A stretch of 12,458 bases of DNA, taken from Eggerthellaceae bacterium. Its GTDB lineage: Bacteria; Actinomycetota; Coriobacteriia; Coriobacteriales; Eggerthellaceae. The translations under genes and the position numbers were made by a program. This document shows positions 1 to 6,935 of the stretch, piece after piece; the first letter of the stretch is position 1, and each line of letters starts with the position of its first letter. Location of the stretch: contig JAGCZM010000049.1 of assembly GCA_017960005.1 (NCBI GenBank), positions 1 to 12,458 on the forward strand. The letters are read 5' to 3'. The notes beneath the pieces were generated by a model. That model was not told the DNA's origin. It saw nothing but the letters and a program-made list of their open reading frames with translations, and did no database searches.

Positions 1-33
1 ATCTGTCAGTTCATAATCAACGAATAAATGCAT

Positions 34-98
34 ATTTAGGGCAAAATATGCGAAAATCCCGCAAAAACGGGCTAAGTTATAACAAAATTGCCCTAAAT
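34..98. repeat. Inverted repeat enclosing phased A-tracts
   Basis: An 11-base arm ATTTAGGGCAA (34-44) is matched by its exact reverse complement TTGCCCTAAAT (88-98). The 43-base interval holds a small CCCG/CGGG hairpin (58-61 with 68-71). A-tracts start at 43, 53 and 63, exactly one helical turn apart, which is the classical arrangement for intrinsically bent DNA. A second short inverted repeat, CACTGCA/TGCAGTG (174-180 with 208-214), lies further downstream. I see no gene in 1-262. The region could be a bent regulatory upstream element for the TRAP operon, a structured 3' end of an upstream gene, or both. The repeats are seen directly; the role is inferred. Confidence 0.5.
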
Positions 99-128
99 CT
101 TCCGTTCTATCTGCGAAAGATACCGTTT

Positions 129-150
129 ACCCGTAAGTAAGCGGGTTTTT
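129..150 (+). terminator. Weak intrinsic terminator or attenuator-like hairpin
   Basis: ACCCG (129-133) pairs with CGGGT (142-146) around an 8-base loop, and T runs from 146 to 150. The stem is only five base pairs, so this is a weak candidate. It could end transcription from a gene upstream of the window or act as an attenuator in the leader of the TRAP operon. Confidence 0.3.
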
Positions 151-227
151 GAAGTCAGAGTCTACAATATACCCACTGCACCCAAAGGGGCGGTTATCTG
201 TCATTTTTGCAGTGAGATGACGGGTAG

Positions 228-247
228 AAACAATTGTTTTAAACAAT
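228..247. promoter_or_regulatory. Operator-like overlapping palindromes before the TRAP binding-protein gene
   Basis: AAACAATTGTTT (228-239) is a perfect 12-base palindrome. It overlaps a second dyad, ATTGTTT-T-AAACAAT (233-247), so the 7-mer AAACAAT occurs three times in alternating orientation within 20 bases. The cluster sits immediately 5' of the ribosome-binding site (about 249-258) of the gene at 263, where a bound repressor or an mRNA hairpin could block expression. No regulator gene is visible in the window, so the binding factor is unknown. Confidence 0.4.
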
Positions 248-262
248 CGAAGGGAGAGAGAC

Positions 263-1213
263 ATGAAAAAGAAGCTCTTAATTGCGACAATCTCTGCCTG
301 TCTGGTTGCTGCGTTGTGTGTTTGTACTGCTTGCAGTCCAGCCCTGCGCTTTGTGACAGGCGGTGAAGCCGGTACCTATTATGCCGTCGGTCAGGTTATC
401 GCGCAGAAGGTTTCCGGCGATACTGCTACCAAGGTTTCCGCATTGTCCGGCAACGGCTCACAAGCCAACTGCAATGCTTTGAAGGATGGCGATGTTGAGT
501 TCGCATTCAGCCAATCCGACGTTGCATCTTATGCCTACAACGGAACCAGTTTGTTCACCGAGCAAATCACCAACTTCAGCGTTGTAGCGGCTCTGTACAT
601 GGAGCAAGTACAAATCGTCACTTGCGACTCCAGCATCCGTACCGTTGCCGATCTGGCCGGTAAACGCGTTTCCATCGGTGCAAGAGGTTCGGGCGTTTAC
701 TTCAACGCCATTGATATCCTCGGTGCTTACGGCATCACCGAAGCCGACATCACTCCTACCTATCAATCATTCGCCGACTCTGCCGATGCTTTGACCAACG
801 GTACCATTGATGCAGCCTTCATCGTTGCCGGTGCTCCGACCTCTGCCATCACGCAATTGTCCGTGAACAAGCAAGCTTACCTGGTATCCTTGGACGATGC
901 CCACATCAACACCCTGTGCGCATCTTCCCCGTTCTATTCAAAGAACGTCATTCCCGCCAACACCTATGCCGGCATCACCTCTCCGGTGACCACTGTTGCC
1001 ATCAGCGCTTTGGTTTTGGTACGCAATGACGTATCCGAGAACGACGTTTACAACTTCGTTTCCACAATCTTCAACAATCTGGACACCCTCACCACTTCTC
1101 ATGCCAAGTTCGGTGAGTTCTCCTTGGAGTTCGGTTCCTCTGTTGAGGGCATCCCCTATCACGCAGGTGCTGCAAAATACTTTGCGGAAAAAGGGTATAC
1201 TGTCGCGGACTAG
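263..1213 (+). CDS. TAXI-family TRAP transporter substrate-binding protein (probable lipoprotein)
   Basis: This is the extracytoplasmic binding component of a TRAP uptake system, which captures a small solute and hands it to the membrane permease encoded next. The 316-residue length is normal for the TAXI family. The N-terminus has KKK followed by a hydrophobic stretch, then cysteines at 19, 21 and 24. The CTAC-S junction at Cys24 makes it a likely lipoprotein, although the lipobox is not canonical because position -3 is Cys. The mature protein would begin with C-S-P-A-L-R and run straight into the family's TGG-x-x-GTYYA motif (residues 32-41). The ATG at 263 follows the purine-rich GAAGGGAGAGAG. 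The substrate cannot be read from sequence; characterised TRAP systems take up organic acids and amino acids. The fused permease downstream confirms the assignment. Confidence 0.9.
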   Translation: MKKKLLIATISACLVAALCVCTACSPALRFVTGGEAGTYYAVGQVIAQKVSGDTATKVSALSGNGSQANCNALKDGDVEFAFSQSDVASYAYNGTSLFTEQITNFSVVAALYMEQVQIVTCDSSIRTVADLAGKRVSIGARGSGVYFNAIDILGAYGITEADITPTYQSFADSADALTNGTIDAAFIVAGAPTSAITQLSVNKQAYLVSLDDAHINTLCASSPFYSKNVIPANTYAGITSPVTTVAISALVLVRNDVSENDVYNFVSTIFNNLDTLTTSHAKFGEFSLEFGSSVEGIPYHAGAAKYFAEKGYTVAD

Positions 1214-1246
1214 TAGTTTGAGTATTACAAGTCTCGGTATGTAATC

Positions 1247-1281
1247 AAAGAAACTGCGGTGTTCACACCGCAGTTTCTTTT
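1247..1281 (+). terminator. Long perfect hairpin between TRAP binding-protein and permease genes
   Basis: The arms 1247-1262 (AAAGAAACTGCGGTGT) and 1265-1280 are exact reverse complements, giving up to 16 base pairs with a minimal loop. The arms end in A-rich and T-rich runs, so it could act as an intrinsic terminator in either direction. It lies after the stop of the binding-protein gene and before the permease ribosome-binding site. Here a partial terminator or 3'-end stabiliser would let the binding protein be made in excess over the permease, a pattern common in binding-protein-dependent transporter operons. Confidence 0.75.
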
Positions 1282-1300
1282 CCATCTTTGATTTGAAGAA

Positions 1301-1307
1301 AAGGAGG
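1301..1307 (+). promoter_or_regulatory. Strong Shine-Dalgarno site deciding the permease start
   Basis: AAGGAGG lies six bases before the ATG at 1314. The reading frame is open from a TTG at 1293, but that codon is upstream of this site and has no ribosome-binding site of its own, so translation should begin at 1314. Confidence 0.85.
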
Positions 1308-1313
1308 TGTGAC

Positions 1314-3473
1314 ATGGCTGCAAAAACCAAGACAAGCGATGTTGAACCCAAGCCTGCCGGAAACGATTCTTCCAAGGCCCACAAGGGGCACGACAAACAG
1401 CACGATCACCACAGCGCTCATCATTTGATGCGCAAATACGATCGCGAGAGCAGAACCCGTATTTGGGAAGGCAATTGGAAATACGTCATCGATTCTTTGA
1501 TGGTCCTGTTTTCTTTGTACTGCATCGGTATGACTTTGTTTTCCGTGGAACTCCCGGAAACCAAGCTGGCACGCTTCCTCGCGTTTATTTTGCTTTTGGG
1601 TTATTTGAACTACCCGGCAAACAGGCACCATGTCCGCCCCAACTATATTCCGTGGTATGACTTCATCTTGATGTTGGCGGGTTTTGCTTCGTTTTTCTAT
1701 TTCGCGATCAACACCTACCAAATCACCATGGCCACGTCATATCTTTCCACCCTTGAGGTCCTCTTGGGTATCGTCGGTATCCTGACACTGGGTGAGCTGA
1801 CGCGCAGATGCGTGGGCCTGCCCATCTTATGTGTTGCCGGCGGTTTGATCGTATATGCGTATATCTATCATTTCGGATACGGATACGACTTGTTCAACGC
1901 GGCGCGTCTTGTCACCTACAAGTTGTTCTATACCACTTCGGGTATCATCGGCACGCCCATCAACGTGTGTTACACCTACATCGTTTTGCTCATCATATTC
2001 GGTGCGTTTCTCGAGCGTACCGGCATTGCGCAATACTTCATCTCTCTTGCCAACAAGATTGCGGGATGGAGCAGCGGCGGTGCGGCAAAAGTAGCCGTCA
2101 TTTCTTCTGCTCTGTGCGGTATGGTATCCGGTTCTTCGGTCGGCAATACCGTTACCACCGGCAGCGTCACCATCCCCATGATGAAAAAAACCGGCTACAA
2201 ACCCGAATTTGCCGCAGCTGTCGAGGCGGCAAGTTCCACCGGCGGACAGATCATGCCTCCCATCATGGGCGCTGCCGCCTTCCTCATGGCCGAATATATC
2301 GGCATACCCTATAACCAAGTTGTACTGTTGGCCATCATCCCGGCCGCACTGTACTTCGTGGGTATATTCATCGCCGTTCATCTCGAGGCCAAAAAACTCG
2401 GTCTCAAGGGCGCATCCCTGAAGGATTTGCCCAAGGGTACCTTCCTTTTGTTCAATTGTTATTTGCTTTTACCGCTTGTTTTGTTGGTATGGCTTGTTGC
2501 CGACGGCGTGTTTACCATGGCATATTCGGCGGCCATTTCCATCCTGATTGCGTTCATCATCGGGTTTATCAATCTGTTCTGCTGCCGTTTGGTCGGCGGT
2601 GCCGGATTGGGGGATCCCCATGCCGCAAACATCGGCAAGAAGAAAGATATCAAAGACGCGTTCAAGTACGCCGGCAAATCCTGCCTGAGCACCACGTTTG
2701 AGGCATTGGTTTCCGGTTCCAAGAGCGTCATCACCGTGGCGTGCGCATGCGCCATGGCCGGTCTTGTCGCGGGCAGTATCACCGTCACCGGTTTGGCCGG
2801 TGAGTTGATTGCCGGTATCGTCGGCATCTCCGGAAACGCCATCGTGTTTGGTTTGGTGTTGACCATGCTTACCTGCATCGTCTTGGGCATGGGTGTTCCC
2901 ACCACCGCGAACTACTGCATCATGGCCTCCACCGCGGCCCCGATCCTCATCGCTTTGGGCATCAACCCCATCGCCGCTCACTTCTTCGTGTTCTACTTCG
3001 GAATCGTGGCCGACATCACACCGCCGGTCGCTTTGGCGGCATATGCGGGCAGTGCCATCGCAAGGTCAAACCCCATGCGTACCGGTGTCAACGCATCCAA
3101 GCTTGCCATCGCGGCGTTTATCGTTCCTTACATCTTTGCCATGAACCCCATCATGCTTTTCCAAGGGGAGTTTGCATGGTTTGAGGTGGCGGTGGTCATC
3201 GCGACCGCTTTGATCGGATTGTTTGCGATTGCGGCGGGCTTAAACGGCCATCTGTTTAAGAAGATCCATCCTGCGATGCGTGTCATGATGGTTGCGGCAG
3301 GTCTTGCGACCATGATCCCCGGTCCCGAAAGCGATGTCATCGGGTTGGCTGCCATCGCCATTTTGGTGGCGTTGCAGTTTGTGTTCTATCGCAAACAGGT
3401 AACCCAAACCGAAGAAACCAACGGAGAAAAAGTTTCCGTTGAGGAGCAGGAAGAGAATAAACCCGAGGAGTAA
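1314..3473 (+). CDS. TRAP transporter fused permease (4TM/12TM, DctQM-type, TAXI system)
   Basis: This is the integral membrane part of the TRAP system, with the small (DctQ-like) and large (DctM-like) subunits fused in one chain of 719 residues, the usual arrangement in TAXI systems. It uses an ion gradient to drive import of the solute delivered by the protein at 263. The chain has a hydrophilic N-terminus (1 to about 50), an N-terminal hydrophobic block matching the four-helix DctQ part, then the large-subunit signatures GAFLERTG (230-237), GMVSGSSVGN (269-278) and VADITPP (565-571). The C-terminus is a charged, Glu-rich tail. The N-terminal tail holds seven histidines between residues 23 and 37 (23, 26, 30, 32, 33, 36, 37), which is not part of the transport fold and may bind metal. 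The start at 1314 is set by AAGGAGG. Confidence 0.93.
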   Translation: MAAKTKTSDVEPKPAGNDSSKAHKGHDKQHDHHSAHHLMRKYDRESRTRIWEGNWKYVIDSLMVLFSLYCIGMTLFSVELPETKLARFLAFILLLGYLNYPANRHHVRPNYIPWYDFILMLAGFASFFYFAINTYQITMATSYLSTLEVLLGIVGILTLGELTRRCVGLPILCVAGGLIVYAYIYHFGYGYDLFNAARLVTYKLFYTTSGIIGTPINVCYTYIVLLIIFGAFLERTGIAQYFISLANKIAGWSSGGAAKVAVISSALCGMVSGSSVGNTVTTGSVTIPMMKKTGYKPEFAAAVEAASSTGGQIMPPIMGAAAFLMAEYIGIPYNQVVLLAIIPAALYFVGIFIAVHLEAKKLGLKGASLKDLPKGTFLLFNCYLLLPLVLLVWLVADGVFTMAYSAAISILIAFIIGFINLFCCRLVGGAGLGDPHAANIGKKKDIKDAFKYAGKSCLSTTFEALVSGSKSVITVACACAMAGLVAGSITVTGLAGELIAGIVGISGNAIVFGLVLTMLTCIVLGMGVPTTANYCIMASTAAPILIALGINPIAAHFFVFYFGIVADITPPVALAAYAGSAIARSNPMRTGVNASKLAIAAFIVPYIFAMNPIMLFQGEFAWFEVAVVIATALIGLFAIAAGLNGHLFKKIHPAMRVMMVAAGLATMIPGPESDVIGLAAIAILVALQFVFYRKQVTQTEETNGEKVSVEEQEENKPEE

Positions 3474-3506
3474 GGCTTTGATTGGCCTTGAATAAAAACA
3501 ATCGCG

Positions 3507-3549
3507 CAACAAAAGGGCGGCTTGCAATGGGCAAGTCGTCTTTTTGTTG
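3507..3549 (+). terminator. Strong intrinsic terminator of the TRAP operon
   Basis: The arms 3507-3525 and 3531-3549 form a continuous 19-pair stem around a 5-base loop, with a run of five T (3541-3545) in the 3' arm. Three pairs (3515/3541, 3517/3539, 3520/3536) are G-U in plus-strand RNA but would be C-A mismatches in the opposite transcript. The structure therefore favours plus-strand transcription and ends the TRAP unit before the ABC gene. Confidence 0.85.
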
Positions 3550-3597
3550 AGAATATCAAGCCGAACAAACGAACCACGGCAAAAGAGAGAACGTCAT

Positions 3598-6246
3598 ATG
3601 CTTCAACTCAAATCGATATACAAAGGCTATGTCACCGGAGGCTTTACCCAAGTGGCCTTGAAAAACGTCTCGTTGTCGTTTAGGACAAACGAGTTCGTTG
3701 CCATTTTGGGTCCTTCGGGTTCCGGCAAAACCACCCTGCTCAATATCGTGGGCGGCTTGGACCAATACGACCGCGGCGATTTGGTTATCGACGGTGTTTC
3801 CACGACCCGCTACACCGACAGGGATTGGGATACCTATCGCAACAACAGAATAGGCTTTATATTCCAAAGTTATAACCTGATTCCGCATCAGTCGGTGCTT
3901 TCCAATGTCGAGTTGGCGCTGACCTTATCCGGCGTATCCAAGGAAGAAAGAAAACGCCGCGCCACCGAGGCTTTGGTCAAGGTCGGCCTCGAAGACCATA
4001 TCAACAAAAAGCCCAATCAGCTCTCCGGCGGTCAGATGCAGCGTGTCGCCATTGCGCGTGCGTTGGTAAACGACCCCGATATCGTGTTGGCGGACGAGCC
4101 CACCGGTGCGCTCGACTCCAAAACCAGCGTTTCGATCATGGACCTGTTGACCGAGATCGCAAAAGACCGCCTTGTGGTCATGGTCACCCACAACCCGGAT
4201 TTGGCGGACACCTACGCGACCCGTATCGTCAGTCTCTCCGACGGCGAGATTGTCTCCGACAGCAATCCTTTCGACCCGGAGAAAGAAACCTCTCCCGAGG
4301 CAAACAAACCCAAGCATACTTCCATGTCGTTTTTTACGGCATTGTCTTTGTCCTTTGCCAACTTGATGACCAAGAAGGGCCGCACCATCATGACGGCTTT
4401 GGCCGGCAGTATCGGCATCATCGGCATCGCCTTGATTCTGGCATTGGCAAACGGCGTCAACAACTATATTGAAACCGTCGAAGAAGACACCTTATCCGAA
4501 TATCCGCTTTCGATAGGGACATCGGGATTTGACATGTCGTCTTTGATTTCCGCGGACAGAATGGGTTCGGGGGAGGTAGACCCTTCAAGCGAGGAAGGCA
4601 TCCGTATCGCCAAGACCATCGGGCGTATGCTTTCTTCTTTCTCTTCCAACGACTTGGCCGCGTTGAAGAAATACATGGAAGAGCATGAATCCGACCTTGC
4701 CGAATATATCAAGAGCATCGAGTATTCCTATAACGTCACCCCGTTGATTTACGACGCGAACACAACCGATGGGGTATACCAGGTCAATCCCGACAAGACG
4801 CTGAGCGCATACGGTGCGGGTGCTTACTCCTACGGCGGCGGATACATCTCCTCTTATTTCTCGACGGACGTATTCAAAGAACTGCCGTTTGAGAAATCTC
4901 TTTACGAAAACCAATACGACATGCTTGCGGGTCGTTGGCCCGAGGCCACCGATGAAATGGTGCTGGTCTTAAACCGCCGCGGATATTTGAGTGATTACGA
5001 TATGTACGTGCTCGGTTTGCGCGATCGTTCCGAGCTTGCGCAAATCATCAAGGACTTCTCCGACGGAGAGGCCGTCGATACCGAGGATTACGAGGGATTC
5101 TTCACATACGACGACATATTCGCGTTGGAGTTCAAGCTCGTCAACGCTTTTGAACTTTACAGCTATGACGAAACCTACGGAGTTTGGGTCGACAAATCCG
5201 AGGACAAGGATTACATGAAGGCACTCATCGCCCGCTCCAAGTCCTTAAAGATTGTCGGTATCGTCACGGCAAACGAATCTTCCAATGCCAGCATGCTTTC
5301 AAGCGGTGTGTATTACTCCGCATCCCTTGCCGAAGAAATCGTCGATGCGGCTGCCGAATCCGCAATCGTCAAAGCCCAGCAAGCCGACCCGGATACCGAT
5401 GTGTTTTCCGGACAACCGTTTGAAGGGGATGGGTCTGCGGATGATTTCGATATGAGTTCGCTTTACACCATCGACACCGAGTTGATGGCTCAGGCGTTTG
5501 TGTTCAATCCGGTGACCATGCAGATGGAAATCGATCCGGAGAAATTCTCCGCGGCGTTCAAGATGAACCTGACCAGGGACGAATTGATTGAGCTGATGAC
5601 ATCCATGGCCACTTCAGAAACAGCCTCCTATGAGGCCAATCTGGTCAAACTCGGCTATTACGACTTGTCTCATCCCACTGGCATCGATATCTATCCTTAC
5701 AACTTCGAGGCCAAAGAAAAGGTCATCGCGTTTTTGGATGATTACAACGCCGCCATGGAGGATGCCGACACTCCCGAAAAAGTCATCACCTATACCGACA
5801 TCGTCGGTACGCTTATGAGTTCGGTCACCGAGATCGTCGACACCATCAGTGCGGTGTTGGTGGCATTTGTCGCCATCTCCTTGGTGGTATCTTCCATCAT
5901 GATCGGCATCATCACCTATATCTCCGTGCTCGAGCGCAGAAAAGAAATCGGCATCCTTCGCGCCATCGGCGCTTCCAAGAGAGATATCAGTCGTGTGTTC
6001 AACGCGGAAACCGTCATCGAAGGTTTTGCCGCGGGCTTGCTCGGTGTGGGCATATCGGCATTGATATGCCTGCCTGCCAACTTGATAGGAAATTCGCTGC
6101 TTAACGTCTATCCGATTGCTATACTACCGTTGGATGCGGCTGCGGCTTTGATTGCAATCAGTATCGTGCTTACGTTCATCGGCGGTCTCATTCCCGCCAA
6201 TGGTGCGAGCAGACGCGATCCGGTGGAAGCATTGAGAAGCGAATAA
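3598..6246 (+). CDS. MacB-like ABC transporter, fused ATPase and FtsX-type permease
   Basis: This 882-residue chain combines an ABC ATPase with an FtsX/MacB-type permease, a class that moves or extracts molecules at the outer face of the membrane (peptides, lipoproteins, antibiotics) rather than importing nutrients. The ATPase has Walker A GPSGSGKT (38-45), a Q-loop (FQSYN), the LSGGQ signature (142-146), Walker B with catalytic Glu167 (IVLADEP, 162-168) and the switch His198, so it looks fully active. The first membrane helix lies near 265-287. It is followed by a large extracytoplasmic domain of about 450 residues with a Tyr/Gly-rich patch near 402-422, then three C-terminal helices (about 749-772, 807-830, 847-870). 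The cytosolic coupling segment ERRKEIGILRAIG starts at 779, and the chain ends in the family's DPVEALR. The frame is open from 3544, but that is inside the preceding terminator; ATG 3598 follows a GAGAG site. Two small membrane-protein genes follow on the same strand. The substrate is unknown. Confidence 0.92.
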   Translation: MLQLKSIYKGYVTGGFTQVALKNVSLSFRTNEFVAILGPSGSGKTTLLNIVGGLDQYDRGDLVIDGVSTTRYTDRDWDTYRNNRIGFIFQSYNLIPHQSVLSNVELALTLSGVSKEERKRRATEALVKVGLEDHINKKPNQLSGGQMQRVAIARALVNDPDIVLADEPTGALDSKTSVSIMDLLTEIAKDRLVVMVTHNPDLADTYATRIVSLSDGEIVSDSNPFDPEKETSPEANKPKHTSMSFFTALSLSFANLMTKKGRTIMTALAGSIGIIGIALILALANGVNNYIETVEEDTLSEYPLSIGTSGFDMSSLISADRMGSGEVDPSSEEGIRIAKTIGRMLSSFSSNDLAALKKYMEEHESDLAEYIKSIEYSYNVTPLIYDANTTDGVYQVNPDKTLSAYGAGAYSYGGGYISSYFSTDVFKELPFEKSLYENQYDMLAGRWPEATDEMVLVLNRRGYLSDYDMYVLGLRDRSELAQIIKDFSDGEAVDTEDYEGFFTYDDIFALEFKLVNAFELYSYDETYGVWVDKSEDKDYMKALIARSKSLKIVGIVTANESSNASMLSSGVYYSASLAEEIVDAAAESAIVKAQQADPDTDVFSGQPFEGDGSADDFDMSSLYTIDTELMAQAFVFNPVTMQMEIDPEKFSAAFKMNLTRDELIELMTSMATSETASYEANLVKLGYYDLSHPTGIDIYPYNFEAKEKVIAFLDDYNAAMEDADTPEKVITYTDIVGTLMSSVTEIVDTISAVLVAFVAISLVVSSIMIGIITYISVLERRKEIGILRAIGASKRDISRVFNAETVIEGFAAGLLGVGISALICLPANLIGNSLLNVYPIAILPLDAAAALIAISIVLTFIGGLIPANGASRRDPVEALRSE

Positions 6247-6261
6247 GACAAACCAAACCAT

Positions 6262-6267
6262 GGAGGT
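6262..6267 (+). promoter_or_regulatory. Shine-Dalgarno site inside a false upstream start
   Basis: GGAGGT at 6262-6267 overlaps an in-frame ATG at 6260. The next ATG, at 6272, is five bases beyond the GGAGG core, so 6272 is the better start and the first four codons of the longer frame are probably not translated. Confidence 0.75.
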
Positions 6268-6271
6268 CGTT

Positions 6272-6814
6272 ATGGACAAAACAGTCAATCCTTATGTGCA
6301 GTCAACCAAGATTTTGAGTATCATCGCCATTGTTTTTGCGTCACTGCTGCTCATCTCTTCGATCCCCGCCATCATCGTATCCTCTCAGGCCGTGGTGTTT
6401 TTCTCCTCGGTCGATCTGTCCGCGTTTTTCGAGGGACTGGATTTTGAAGCGGAGTTCGCGGAGATTGCTGCGGCAACCGGACTTTCCGTTACGGAGGTGG
6501 CCGCGATGATGGAAGATCTCGTCGGAGGATTCTCCGCGTTGGTCGCTCTCATCATCCAGTTCGTCGTTTTCTTCTTGGTGTTTAGGGCAATCGGTGCCGC
6601 CGTGGCTCTTGCCGGCGCCATCATGGGTGTCGTAAACGCCTCCCAGCCCGCAAAGCTCAAGTCCGCCAAGGTGCTTGACATCATCGGTGCGATTTTGACG
6701 GGTTTGACCGGACAGATTCTGCTGCTCATCCTCATGATCGTCTGCGCGGTTTTGAGTGCAAAGGCAAAGAAGTTCGAGGACACCACTCCCAAGTTCGAGG
6801 TTGTCAACGCTTAA
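6272..6814 (+). CDS. Small membrane protein of unknown function, paralogue of the 6936 gene
   Basis: I do not recognise a named family. The 180-residue product has a short cytosolic N-terminus with the motif NPY-V-Q-S-T-K (6-13) and a first membrane helix (about 15-44). Next come an outward segment with nine acidic residues and no Lys or Arg (14-104 contains none at all), a long hydrophobic stretch (87-122), a short basic loop (QPAKLKSAK, 125-133), a final helix (135-161) and a charged tail. Charge distribution places the acidic segment outside. The gene lies 25 bases after the ABC exporter and is probably co-transcribed with it. The N-terminal motif and the C-terminal half (P-x-K, AKV, AI, SxKAK) line up with the protein at 6936, so the two look like diverged duplicates. 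An accessory or sensory role for the exporter is an inference. Confidence 0.8.
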   Translation: MDKTVNPYVQSTKILSIIAIVFASLLLISSIPAIIVSSQAVVFFSSVDLSAFFEGLDFEAEFAEIAAATGLSVTEVAAMMEDLVGGFSALVALIIQFVVFFLVFRAIGAAVALAGAIMGVVNASQPAKLKSAKVLDIIGAILTGLTGQILLLILMIVCAVLSAKAKKFEDTTPKFEVVNA

Positions 6815-6825
6815 AAAACAAAGGC

Positions 6826-6851
6826 ATTGTCGGGACAATCCTTTATAAAGG
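6826..6851. promoter_or_regulatory. Adjacent palindromes between the two small membrane-protein genes
   Basis: ATTGTC-GG-GACAAT (6826-6839) is followed directly by the perfect 12-base palindrome CCTTTATAAAGG (6840-6851). They lie after the stop of the 6272 gene and before the terminator at 6877. They could be an operator, a 3'-UTR stabilising element, or part of a promoter for the next gene: a weak TTGTCG (6828) and GTTAAT (6851) pair sits 17 bases apart. The symmetry is certain; the role is not. Confidence 0.4.
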
Positions 6852-6876
6852 TTAATCCCCCTATCGAAATAATGGT

Positions 6877-6910
6877 AAAATTCAGGCGCTCGTATGGGCG
6901 CCTGAATTTT
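6877..6910 (+). terminator. Intrinsic terminator between the paralogous membrane-protein genes
   Basis: AAAATTCAGGCGC (6877-6889) pairs perfectly with its reverse complement at 6898-6910 around an 8-base loop. The arm ends in TTTT, and the A-run on the other side makes it potentially bidirectional. It separates expression of the exporter and first membrane protein from the second membrane protein, whose start is only 26 bases further on. Confidence 0.75.
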
Positions 6911-6935
6911 GGTTGTTTCAATAAAAGAGGTAATG

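Noticed and set aside
163..168. TACAAT as a -10 box for the TRAP operon
   Set aside because: No acceptable -35 hexamer lies 16-18 bases upstream, so a promoter cannot be supported here.
1..262. CRISPR array or riboswitch in the leader
   Set aside because: There are inverted repeats but no regularly spaced direct repeats, and I do not recognise any conserved riboswitch core.
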